Below are positions 42,462 to 50,174 of a DNA stretch of 59,474 bases, piece by piece. The DNA is taken from NCBI GenBank assembly GCA_016186945.1, contig JACPKR010000019.1, positions 1-59,474 of the forward strand, in the 5' to 3' direction. A program made the position numbers and the translations under genes. The DNA comes from Deltaproteobacteria bacterium (GTDB lineage: Bacteria; Bdellovibrionota_B; Oligoflexia; Oligoflexales; Bog-1112). The notes beneath the pieces are model-generated. The model was not told the DNA's origin, did not search any database, and saw only the letters and a list, made by a program, of their open reading frames with translations. Within the stretch, counting starts at the first letter, position 1, and the number at the start of each line of letters is the position of its first letter.

Positions 42462-44933
42462 CTATGAGACCTCCCTGACCTTAGTCAGGACTGAGGCCGT
42501 TAGGTTTCCTCGGTACTCCTCTGGTGAAAAGTCGTCCACCTGAATAGCATCGAGCCGCGCTTCCTCGGAAACTTTCAGCGCACGAGCCTCTTCCAAACTG
42601 ATTACGGAAAGCTCAAGTGCCTTGTCGATCAATTTGACCACCTTTTGCTTGGGAAGCTTCTTCTCACGGATAGCCTGCTTGACCTTTTTCTCTGCATCTT
42701 CCGCTGCTGACACCATTTTCAAGGCATATTCAAGGCGACCCAGCGGGTCTTCCTTGTCGTTACCGAGAAAAATTCCAGACGTCAAACGATCACGGGACGC
42801 CGAAGGTTTGAGAAGCAACTTGGCAACGTCCCGACTCAAGTCGTCGGGAATGGCTTCTCCGAGAGAATTAGCCCGTGACCACATGCCCATCAGTCGAAGG
42901 AACCAGTTCAAGCCTCTAAACTTGATATTCCCGTAAATTCCATCGAACGCTCTCTGAATGTGCGCGAAGACGAATTTCATCCCCCAGTGAACAAACGGAG
43001 TATCTTCCTTCGGATAACCATCGGCTGCATGCCGTCTCATAATCGCAAGGCCGATGTAGGTCCAGGAGAGTATATCTGCAAAGCGCCCCGTGATGCGTTC
43101 CCTCACTTTCAAACTGGGGCCAAGGAGGAACATGGCAATGTCAGCGGATAATGAAAAACTGGCTGACACCCAGGCGAGCTTCTGGAACGTGTGCCGTCCC
43201 TCCTTCGGACAGTTCCAGTACAGGCGCCCTCTGCTGATACTGAGCAGGGGGACACGAAAGAGATTGCGCACAATATGCCCAACATGTCCCCAGAGAGCTT
43301 GGTCGAATTTCTTCAGGTCTTTGTTTTCGAACGACTTGATCACTTTGTAGGCGAAGGGATGAGCGCGGAACATTCCCTGTCCGAAGATCATGAGCGTTCG
43401 TGTCAAAATATTGGCTCCCTCCACCGTAATCGCGACGGGGGCACCAATGTAGTGACCGGCTATCAAGTTCCTCGGTCCCAGAGAAATACCGGCGCCTCCC
43501 ATGACGTCCATCCCACGGTTAACGATTTTCCTGGCAAGTTCGGTTGAATGATATTTCACAATCGCTGTAATGACGGGAGGTTTAATTCCCTGGTTAAGGG
43601 CACTCGTTGTGAGGCAACGCATAGCGTCGATCATATAAGTGAACCCACCGATGAAGCCGAGAGCTTCCCCCACGCCTTCGAATTTCCCGATCGGCATACC
43701 GAACTGCTTGCGAATCGACGCATGTGCTCCCGCCGTCCTGGCAACAAACTTAGCAGTTGCACTACTCTGACCTGGCAGAGAAATACCACGCCCCGCAGCG
43801 AGAGACTCCATGAGCATACGCCAGCCTTGACCCGCGTTGGAAAGGCCTCCGATAATGCTCTTCTCTGCCGCGACGACGACATCCTTACCCCGCGTCGGAG
43901 CGTTATTAAAGGGTACGCCGAGCGGGTCGTGACGCCGCCCTATGTCCACTCCGGGGGTGTCGGAAGGTATCAGCGCACACGTGATCCCGACGTTTTCACC
44001 CTGGCCCAGCAAGTTTTCCGGGTCTCTCAATCGAAACGCAAGGCCTATCAGAGTTGAAATGTTAGCAAGTGTAATCCAGCGTTTGTTCCAATTAAGCCGG
44101 ATGTAAAGGTTCCCGTCGTCCTTCTTAAACAGGATTCCTTCTGCTTGTATGGAAGCCGCATCACTTCCTGCGGTGGGTTCGGTAAGAGCAAAGCAGGGAA
44201 TGTCCTTCCCACTAGCAAGGCGAGGGAGATAGTGCTTCTTTTGCTCTTCGGTCCCGTAGTGGACCAGAAGTTCAGCAGGTCCGAGGGAGTTAGGCACCAT
44301 GACGCAGACAGCTGTCGGTACCGATCGCGAGGCAAGCTTCACTAGAATTTCAGAGTGCGCATGCGGGGAAAACTCAAGCCCTCCGTACTCCTTGGGGATG
44401 ATGATGCCGAGGAACTTCTCCCGTTTCAGAAAATCCCAGACTTCCTTTTGTACATCTTTCTCCTGCCAAACCTGCCACTCGTCCACCATCGAACAAAGCT
44501 TCTCCACAGGACCGTCAAGAAAGGCCTGCTCCTCACTGGTGAGTTGAGGAAAAGGAATCTTCATCAACTTACGAAAATTGGGAGCACCACTGAAAATGTC
44601 CTGCTCCACCCACACCACCCCTGCCTCAAGAGCTGCTTTTTCCGTGTCAGAAACCTTAGGCACAAAACCAGACTTCATAAGAAAGTTCATAATCGGCCGG
44701 GTGAGCTGCCTTCGCAAGACCGACACGTTGAAAAAGATCGCAGGGATGGCAAAGAGGACAATAGCGGGTGCTGAAAATCGGAAGCCCACTAGCACGACCG
44801 CAAAGTAAAGCGTCCATAAGACGAGAGGGGCCCCCTTATACCCAATGTAGAGAAGCAAAAGAGTAAAGAACGTCCCCCACATCGGTGCTAAAGTCCCAAG
44901 AAAAACTCCGTAGATCATGTCCCAGACTGTCAT
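42462..44933 (-). CDS. fadE: FadE-type acyl-CoA dehydrogenase
   Basis: First step of fatty acid beta-oxidation, FAD-dependent. The 823-residue length and two or three N-terminal membrane helices fit E. coli FadE (814) rather than short dehydrogenases. Core motifs: FLGIIIPKEYGGLEFSPHAH, CFALTEPTAGSDAASIQAEG, AAGRGISLPGQSSATAKFVA and GMDVMGGAGISLGPRNLI. A helical C-terminal domain of about 250 residues follows, as in FadE. It probably is co-transcribed with the LRR lipoprotein downstream. Confidence 0.95.
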   Translation of the reverse strand: MTVWDMIYGVFLGTLAPMWGTFFTLLLLYIGYKGAPLVLWTLYFAVVLVGFRFSAPAIVLFAIPAIFFNVSVLRRQLTRPIMNFLMKSGFVPKVSDTEKAALEAGVVWVEQDIFSGAPNFRKLMKIPFPQLTSEEQAFLDGPVEKLCSMVDEWQVWQEKDVQKEVWDFLKREKFLGIIIPKEYGGLEFSPHAHSEILVKLASRSVPTAVCVMVPNSLGPAELLVHYGTEEQKKHYLPRLASGKDIPCFALTEPTAGSDAASIQAEGILFKKDDGNLYIRLNWNKRWITLANISTLIGLAFRLRDPENLLGQGENVGITCALIPSDTPGVDIGRRHDPLGVPFNNAPTRGKDVVVAAEKSIIGGLSNAGQGWRMLMESLAAGRGISLPGQSSATAKFVARTAGAHASIRKQFGMPIGKFEGVGEALGFIGGFTYMIDAMRCLTTSALNQGIKPPVITAIVKYHSTELARKIVNRGMDVMGGAGISLGPRNLIAGHYIGAPVAITVEGANILTRTLMIFGQGMFRAHPFAYKVIKSFENKDLKKFDQALWGHVGHIVRNLFRVPLLSISRGRLYWNCPKEGRHTFQKLAWVSASFSLSADIAMFLLGPSLKVRERITGRFADILSWTYIGLAIMRRHAADGYPKEDTPFVHWGMKFVFAHIQRAFDGIYGNIKFRGLNWFLRLMGMWSRANSLGEAIPDDLSRDVAKLLLKPSASRDRLTSGIFLGNDKEDPLGRLEYALKMVSAAEDAEKKVKQAIREKKLPKQKVVKLIDKALELSVISLEEARALKVSEEARLDAIQVDDFSPEEYRGNLTASVLTKVREVS

Positions 44934-44948
44934 TCTCTAGCTCCCTAT

Positions 44949-45134
44949 GGTGTTCAAGATAATCAATTTGGGGATAACTTTTACAAGTCTGTCATCCCGC
45001 GGCTTGACCGCGGGATCCAACTTATTCGAGGAAGGCTGCCGTTGGATCCCGCGGTCAAGCCGCGGGATGACAGTGGAGGGGAACTTTTTTTCAAAAAAGG
45101 CCCTCTCCACAAATTCTTTTTCTCAAATACTATA
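44949..45134 (-). repeat. Family A repeat, palindrome-core form (copy A8)
   Basis: GTGTTCAAGATAATCAATTT, two inverted GATCCCGCGG palindromes, GGCCCTCTCCACAAATTC and ATACTATA. Its right end overlaps the last codons of the lipoprotein at 45130 and supplies its TAG stop. Confidence 0.85.
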
Positions 45135-46374
45135 TTTGCTGTGAAACTTCCTTTTTCTCCTCTCTCAAACGAAGCAAGTCGGCACCAATTCCATCAAGTT
45201 TGTGCATAAGCTCTCTCTTGGGATCGTCCTCCGCAAGCGCAAGCTGTCCAATGACCTGTATGAGGATGCCCGCTACTATGACCGCAGCGGAAGCAATAGC
45301 GCCCTTGACGGCACCAGACCCGACCTTTTGCCCCCGGATATCTTTTGTCATCCCTTTAACCCCCGTAACGTCGGCTACGCCCTTGGTCCACGCTGAGGAA
45401 AACTCACCGATTTTATTTTTGAGATCGGCTTTCATATCCGCCGTGGCAACGCTTTCGGTCGGCAGAACCTGGACCCATCTCTGTGCACGCGCCTTTGTTT
45501 GTGCCCAACCTGTTCTAACTCCGCCCTCAAGCCCTCCCCACTTTCGCCCCACTTTCGCAGCCCAGGCGGTCCAGAGGGTGACAGCGAGACTAAGGGACCC
45601 TAGGGTTACTAATGTTGCGCCTATCGCTACCACGGGCACGTTTTCAGCAAGCTGCAAGCCTTCTTGCTCTTGCCCCACAGCGCTGCTCATGGTTCTCATA
45701 TATTCATCCATGTCTTCCGAATCATAGTAGGCACCGATAACAAGGGGGTCCATCTTCAGTTGGTTATCGACCATCGTGTCGAAGTCTTCCGTTTCTTCGA
45801 CCAGTCCGAAACTTTCTGCGTTTTCTTTGTAGTCCAGCAAGGCCAGTCTGACTTCCAGTGCCTTGCCCTGGATTTGATCAGACAATCGTTGTTCCGCAAG
45901 GAGGAGTTGCAGGACTTCGGGTGGGTTGCCTCCGCTCTGATTAAAGTAGGTCCAGGCTTCTTTGCTGCAATTTGTTCCTGGCGTTGTCGAACGTTCTGGG
46001 ATGACGCAAGCTTTGTAGGTGACTTTAACGCGCCCCTCTGGGAAGTCGAACTTCGACTCGGGGGTCAGCCCGGTGATACTACCTTCGACGCATGGCCTCC
46101 CTTCGGTGGACAAGGAGCAGGCACTGTAGAAGAGGTAATTGGCTCTCGGATCGAGGCTCGGTACCAGGAGAGCGCCCTTAACCTTTTCTTTCGTGTAAGG
46201 TTCCACTGTCAGGCCAACTTTCAAGTCTGCCGGGTCGACTTTAGGTGCTCCTTCCAGCTTTACTAATTTTTCCTTAGTCTGCTGTACTTTTTCCTTAGCT
46301 TGTTTCTCTTGTCGTTCACGAGCGGTCTGACATGACAAGGACAGGACGATGAGAAAGAAAAGACCGAGCCTCAT
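45130..46374 (-). CDS. Lipoprotein with two internal membrane segments
   Basis: Lipoprotein signal ends FFLIVLSLSCQTAR. A Lys/Glu coiled coil follows (to about 45). Then comes a beta-rich part with four Cys (about 65-150) and a helical part. Two hydrophobic stretches follow: VVAIGATLVTLGSLSLAVTL (about 245-270) and AIASAAVIVAGILIQVIGQL (about 360-382), joined by a Trp- and Lys-rich loop. A lipidated protein with two possible membrane helices recalls pore-formers or export-arm proteins, but I recognise no family. The stop codon is part of a family A repeat. Confidence 0.65.
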   Translation of the reverse strand: MRLGLFFLIVLSLSCQTARERQEKQAKEKVQQTKEKLVKLEGAPKVDPADLKVGLTVEPYTKEKVKGALLVPSLDPRANYLFYSACSLSTEGRPCVEGSITGLTPESKFDFPEGRVKVTYKACVIPERSTTPGTNCSKEAWTYFNQSGGNPPEVLQLLLAEQRLSDQIQGKALEVRLALLDYKENAESFGLVEETEDFDTMVDNQLKMDPLVIGAYYDSEDMDEYMRTMSSAVGQEQEGLQLAENVPVVAIGATLVTLGSLSLAVTLWTAWAAKVGRKWGGLEGGVRTGWAQTKARAQRWVQVLPTESVATADMKADLKNKIGEFSSAWTKGVADVTGVKGMTKDIRGQKVGSGAVKGAIASAAVIVAGILIQVIGQLALAEDDPKRELMHKLDGIGADLLRLREEKKEVSQQI

Positions 46375-46445
46375 AGGGAACGCCTCCGGACAGGAAACTG
46401 AATGATTGATGCACCTATTCTACATCAAAACTTTCGGGATGGCAT

Positions 46446-46874
46446 TCAGTGAACGTATTTTGAAAAATCTGCGAGGACTCGGATGAGGGCCTCACGATCG
46501 TCTCGTGAGAGGAAAAGGTAGATTTCCTTAATCATAAAACCGCAGTCGTAGGGGGAAAGGAGTTCGACAAGAAATTCAAAGATGATCTCCTGGGGTTCTG
46601 AGAACGTGTCTTCACTGCAATAGTATTCGTAGATCGTCGCAAGATCACATTTGTGAATAACAGACTTGAAAGGATGGAAGCAAGGGAACCATCGGATGTA
46701 GCGGAAAAATAGAATGCGATTGATTTTGCGAATATCAAGATCATCGCAATATTCTTCAATCATGAAACCGTCATGCGATCTGGAAAACGGTCGTTGGGCT
46801 TCTGGTTTTTTGGGGGTAGGTGGCTTGATGTTTTTCTTTTTTTGAGGATTTTTTGGAAATTCATATATTTTCAT
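46446..46874 (-). CDS. Hypothetical protein, paralogue of the gene at 47119
   Basis: Basic, Pro-rich N-terminal tail (KNPQKKKNIKPPTPKKPEAQ), then a helical domain: FPCFHPFKSVIHKCDLATIY, QEIIFEFLVELLSP, SRDDREALIRVLADFSKY. The order and key residues (W/F-P-C-F, Y-E-Y, Q-x-x-x-x-E-F-L, D-R) match the protein at 47119, which lies divergently about 245 bp away. So this is a duplicated gene pair placed head to head around a B repeat. No known domain; no signal peptide. Confidence 0.6.
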   Translation of the reverse strand: MKIYEFPKNPQKKKNIKPPTPKKPEAQRPFSRSHDGFMIEEYCDDLDIRKINRILFFRYIRWFPCFHPFKSVIHKCDLATIYEYYCSEDTFSEPQEIIFEFLVELLSPYDCGFMIKEIYLFLSRDDREALIRVLADFSKYVH

Positions 46875-46936
46875 GCAAGCGTCCTTTTATCTTCTGATTA
46901 ACACAAATCCCGATCAGCAGCAAGGAGCTGCCGTCC

Positions 46937-46982
46937 TGAGGGAAACCAGCTGTGCAGTTTTCCCTCAAACTCCCTTCCTTGC
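46937..46982 (-). repeat. Family B repeat, GAGGG subtype (copy B5)
   Basis: TGAGGGAAACCAGCTGTGCA then GTTTTCCCTCAAACTCCCTT. It differs from the others by one base in the centre. It lies between the two divergent paralogues. Confidence 0.8.
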
Positions 46983-47118
46983 GAAGGCGTCCCTCACCGT
47001 CGCCGCCTGACAAATTCAACTTTGTCCGTACCGGAATTGCTGGTATTAAGATAGCGAAGATGCGGGAGTTTGTTCCGTCTCCTCCCTGCATCTGTCGAAC
47101 CTTGACAAAGGGAAAGAC

Positions 47119-47520
47119 ATGGGTGTGGTCATTAACTTTCCTGGCAGCTCTGTTCCGCGATTCCAAAGCGTTAAGGAAAAAATCGGCAAGTTAAATGATG
47201 ACAAGCCTGTCGACACCGCCATCTTCTCCGAGGATGAAGACAGGGCATTCATGGCGCTGATGAAAGAGTGGCCATGCTTTCAACGTCTCGACCCGGATGT
47301 AAACTTACAACAGCTTTTTGAACTTTACTACGATGACGAACTTACCCAGTCCCAGGACTGCGTTTTGGAATTCCTGTTTCACATGCACGATCCTGATTCC
47401 AACTTTGATATAAGCAACGCCCTTTACACCTGGAAAGATGAAGATCGCCAGTATTTTTTTACCAGTCTCACTATGCATGCGGAGCTGATCGAGCTGATCA
47501 AAAAAGAAGAACTCTCGTGA
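47119..47520 (+). CDS. Hypothetical protein, paralogue of the gene at 46446
   Basis: ATG behind AAAGGGAAAG. N-terminus MGVVINFPGSSVPRFQS, then the shared helical domain: EWPCFQRLDPDVNLQQLFEL, QDCVLEFLFHMHDP, KDEDRQYFFTSLTMHAELIE. No signal peptide, no known fold that I recognise. It may be a small regulatory or adaptor protein. Its TGA stop is the last base before the left hairpin region of the intact IS605-type element, which inserted without harming it. Confidence 0.62.
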   Translation: MGVVINFPGSSVPRFQSVKEKIGKLNDDKPVDTAIFSEDEDRAFMALMKEWPCFQRLDPDVNLQQLFELYYDDELTQSQDCVLEFLFHMHDPDSNFDISNALYTWKDEDRQYFFTSLTMHAELIELIKKEELS

Positions 47521-47525
47521 CTCTC

Positions 47526-47760
47526 TCTATCCCCTAAAGGGGATGAGCTTCTAACCTAGGGCTATGCTGTGGGCGATTCCCCGAAAGGAAAACATCCGAA
47601 GATGCTGCTTGCGACGCAACCAAAGCTAGACGACACGGCTCCGAAGAGCCGAGGGGCGAGACTGCCCTACTACTACGGGCCTGAGCTTGCGCTACAACGA
47701 GGTTATTTGCTCCTCGCTGCTTCCTTACGGAACCAGCTCGTAGATACGTGACCAAAGCGG
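47526..47760 (-). ncRNA. Probable omegaRNA (TnpB guide scaffold)
   Basis: The 3' part of tnpB and the right end form a run of stems on the minus strand. The clearest is CGGCTC-TTCG-GAGCCG (47636-47651), a C(UUCG)G tetraloop only in the minus-strand RNA, which argues for RNA selection on that strand. Other short stems lie around 47570-47580 and 47700-47720, and the terminal ATCCCC hairpin follows. omegaRNAs of the family end at the right end of the element, with the guide taken from flanking DNA. Confidence 0.5.
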
Positions 47761-48901
47761 GAAATGCCACCTTCTTACCATACGCCAAGGGAAACATATT
47801 GACGCTGCCGACAACATCGCGATGACCGCAAAAATTACAAGCACGACATCGCCACTCTCGTCCCCTCACCTTTTGCCTATGATCGCACTCGGGACACCGG
47901 CTAGACGTTCCTCGCTCGCCACCGGTGAAGCACTCGATATGCAATGGGGAGCTCTTCTCCTTCAAATATTGAATGTCTTTGCCATATTCCCAACCACTCA
48001 TACGTTGATTGTGTTTGCGACCACAACGGTTACGACGCACCCCGTCAGGATTGCCAACGAACAAGCGTTTCACACCTGCCTGCTGACAGAACGCTATTAC
48101 CTTCCGAGTCCCTTTATGGCGAACGTCACGAATTCTACGCTCGGTACGGACTCTAAGTTTCGCTTTGCAGTGAGATAATTTCTTATGCCGCCTAGATCCC
48201 GGCTTACAACGAGACAGAAGTTTTTGGAAACGACCATGAGCCTTATGGCGACCTTGCTTGAGGCTGCGAATACCTCTCCCGCTTACAATACAACTTTTTC
48301 CTGTGTCGGTTGTCACCGTAGCTTGATGAATCTCGCCCAGGTCCACAGTGGCTAATGCGTCAGCCTTGGTCTGTGGCTTGTTGGATTCGCAGCCGTAACA
48401 CACGTGTAACTCGTAACCACAATTCCAAACGAGCTTCACCGACCCAAATGTGCTTGGAAGTTTTGCTCTCAAAACAAGTGATGGTCTGCCCCGCCCCATC
48501 GGAAGTATAACCTTCCCAACTTCGTAACGAACTGCTTGCGCTGGCCACGCCAGAGGGCGGAAGGTTTTATCCCGCCATGGATACTTCATTTTCATTTCTG
48601 GGTGCCGACGCCGAAGATCACGCGTGGCTTCTACGTTGGCGAGAAAACTATGGCAAATCATCTGAATAGTTTGGCTATGGAGCGCATAGCGCCCCTTGGT
48701 CGCCCTTTGCAGATCGGATTTGGTGGGCCACTTTGTATACTTCCTGCGTGCCTCCAGGTGAAGATCTCGGCACTGGTTCCAAATTCTGCCACCCTCTAGG
48801 CTTCCGTCACGAATGGCCTGGAAGGCTCTTTGTGGAAGAAATCCCAGTGGGATAATCTTGACCCTATCCAATTGCATCCTCTTGAAGTTATGAGTAATCA
48901 T
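47534..48901 (-). CDS. tnpB: TnpB, IS605-family RNA-guided DNA endonuclease
   Basis: Programmable nuclease ancestral to Cas12. RuvC-I Asp lies in ATVDLGEIHQATVTT. The classic RuvC-II Glu site reads LFVGNPDGVRR without Glu, but GGERGTSSRCPECDH offers a Glu just before the zinc finger, as in the TnpB subgroup with a shifted catalytic Glu. Zinc finger: CPEC ... CRAC; RuvC-III: GHRDVVGSVNM. The tail of about 75 residues after RuvC-III overlaps the omegaRNA and is Ser/Arg/Ala-rich. Start 48901 or 48925 (ATG) is possible; the latter overlaps tnpA by 6 bp. Confidence 0.9.
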   Translation of the reverse strand: MITHNFKRMQLDRVKIIPLGFLPQRAFQAIRDGSLEGGRIWNQCRDLHLEARRKYTKWPTKSDLQRATKGRYALHSQTIQMICHSFLANVEATRDLRRRHPEMKMKYPWRDKTFRPLAWPAQAVRYEVGKVILPMGRGRPSLVLRAKLPSTFGSVKLVWNCGYELHVCYGCESNKPQTKADALATVDLGEIHQATVTTDTGKSCIVSGRGIRSLKQGRHKAHGRFQKLLSRCKPGSRRHKKLSHCKAKLRVRTERRIRDVRHKGTRKVIAFCQQAGVKRLFVGNPDGVRRNRCGRKHNQRMSGWEYGKDIQYLKEKSSPLHIECFTGGERGTSSRCPECDHRQKVRGREWRCRACNFCGHRDVVGSVNMFPLAYGKKVAFPALVTYLRAGSVRKQRGANNLVVAQAQARSSRAVSPLGSSEPCRLALVASQAASSDVFLSGNRPQHSPRLEAHPL

Positions 48902-48919
48902 AACGAATGGAGATGATAC

Positions 48920-49339
48920 ATGCAAGAGTCTAAAAATATTTCTTCACACGGCACGACCCGCTGGAGTCATTACCAGATTGCCTACCATTTTGTGTGGATT
49001 CCAAAGTACAGGCGAAAGGTTTTACTTGGTCCCGTGCAGCGGGAAACCAAACGACTTATCTATGAGTGCGCTGAGAAACATGGATTTCGAATCCTTGCAT
49101 TAGAAACAGACGAAGACCACGTCCATTGTTTCGCATCATGCCCGCCTCGTTGGAGTCCTGCAAAAGTCGTAGGCTATCTGAAAGGATACACGTCCCGATA
49201 TCTCAGGGCCGAGTTTCCATGGCTCAAGAAAAAATGCGAAACCAAACAATTGTGGACTCAAGCTTACTACGTGGGCACTGCAGGAAGTGTTAGTCAGGAA
49301 ATTATTCGCAGGTACATCAATGAATGCCAAGGCCTGTAG
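48920..49339 (+). CDS. tnpA: IS200/IS605 Y1 transposase TnpA
   Basis: Single-strand DNA transposase of 139 residues, the normal length. YHFVWIPKYRRKVLLGPVQR at the N-terminus, the HUH metal site in DEDHVHCFASCPP, VVGYLKGYTSRYL, and the catalytic Tyr in EIIRRYINECQ. All key residues are present, so the element may be active. It is divergent from tnpB; their starts overlap or nearly so. Confidence 0.94.
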   Translation: MQESKNISSHGTTRWSHYQIAYHFVWIPKYRRKVLLGPVQRETKRLIYECAEKHGFRILALETDEDHVHCFASCPPRWSPAKVVGYLKGYTSRYLRAEFPWLKKKCETKQLWTQAYYVGTAGSVSQEIIRRYINECQGL

Positions 49340-49389
49340 GCGCTCTCATCCCTATCCCCTGAAGGGGATGGGAATTCCCGCGCACATCT

Positions 49390-49974
49390 TTAAGGTTCAA
49401 GGATGATGAGTCCCTCTCGTGCCAAGTCCCGCACCTCATTTTTTAATCTTGTAAGGGCCGAACGACTGAAGCGATCTTCCCTCGATTGGGAATCATTGAC
49501 GACTTCATAAAAGGCAAGTGCATCGTAAAGCTGAGAGAACCAATCTCGAAGGTCGATTTTCTCCTTGGCAAAAAGCGATGAGTAGGATCGGCTCCCGTGC
49601 ACTTCCTGCTTCAGGTTTTCGATCTCAGCTTCAAGCGAAGGCCCCCGATCCTCTTGCAAGGCTTGAGAATCAATGAGCGCTCGCAGTTTTAACGCATCCT
49701 TCAGCGACTGTTTGCTTTCACGGAAGGCTTGTTCAATTTCGCCCCAGTGTTCTTTGAGCGAGGGCACAGTTTGGGGAGATGCTCGCTTTTCCAGCTCCTT
49801 TCTTTGCTCTGTAAAACGGTGCTCCAAGCTCAGAATCGTTTCAATCATCGGCATAAGATCTTTGAAGGCCAGTTCTTTTTTAAGCCCTTCCTGATCTGCG
49901 TCCTTGCTAAGAGCAGGTCTTGACCCTTGTAGGGTTGAAAATAGCAGGCAAAATAGAATGTTCCTCCGATTCAT
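49390..49974 (-). CDS. Periplasmic coiled-coil protein, hypothetical
   Basis: ATG 49974 with AGAGGGAG upstream gives a signal peptide MNRRNILFCLLFSTLQGSRP then ALSKDA. A GTG two codons earlier is less likely. The mature part is nearly all helix with heptads (MIETILSLEHRFTEQRKELE, GEIEQAFRESKQSLKDALKL) and ends LAREGLIILEP. No family recognised. It lies tail to tail with the IS605 element and divergent from the carbonic-anhydrase-like gene. Confidence 0.65.
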   Translation of the reverse strand: MNRRNILFCLLFSTLQGSRPALSKDADQEGLKKELAFKDLMPMIETILSLEHRFTEQRKELEKRASPQTVPSLKEHWGEIEQAFRESKQSLKDALKLRALIDSQALQEDRGPSLEAEIENLKQEVHGSRSYSSLFAKEKIDLRDWFSQLYDALAFYEVVNDSQSREDRFSRSALTRLKNEVRDLAREGLIILEP

Positions 49975-50045
49975 AACCACTCCCTCTGTGTTACAATAGA
50001 GTTATCTAACTTCTTGAGTTTCTTGACCACCAATAAGGAACTCGT

Positions 50046-50170
50046 AAAATGCTAAAGCATTTTTCTCGTACAGCTCAGGAGGGAGTGTGGACTCCCCCCT
50101 TCGCATTTGTCTTTTACTCGGCCCTAAAGGACCGAGTTTCTTTATCCTCGCGCTAAGGCGCTCGGAGTTT
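50046..50170 (+). terminator. Row of four hairpins, three with TAAR loops, ending at a ribosome binding site
   Basis: AAAATGC-taaa-GCATTTT (50046-50063), GGGAGT-gtgg-ACTCCC (50081-50096), ACTCGGCCC-taaa-GGACCGAGT plus TTTCTTT (50116-50143), and GCGC-taag-GCGC with outer CC/GG pairs plus TTTTTT (50146-50173). Three look like intrinsic terminators on the plus strand. The last one holds GGAG, the Shine-Dalgarno of the next gene, in its 3' side. The row may attenuate that gene. Confidence 0.55.
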
Positions 50171-50174
50171 TTTG

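Larger units (their letters stand above)
47521..49380. mobile_element. Intact IS200/IS605-type element with tnpA, tnpB and omegaRNA
   Basis: Divergent full-length tnpA and tnpB. Both ends carry the same imperfect hairpin with a bulged T: CTC-T-ATCCCC-taaa-GGGGAT-GAG (47525-47547) and CCC-T-ATCCCC-tgaa-GGGGAT-GGG (49350-49372). Such bulged palindromes are what Y1 transposases of this family bind at the left and right ends. It fits exactly between the stop codons of two convergent genes (47520 and 49390), so it did no damage. The exact cleavage points cannot be read without an empty site. Confidence 0.88.
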
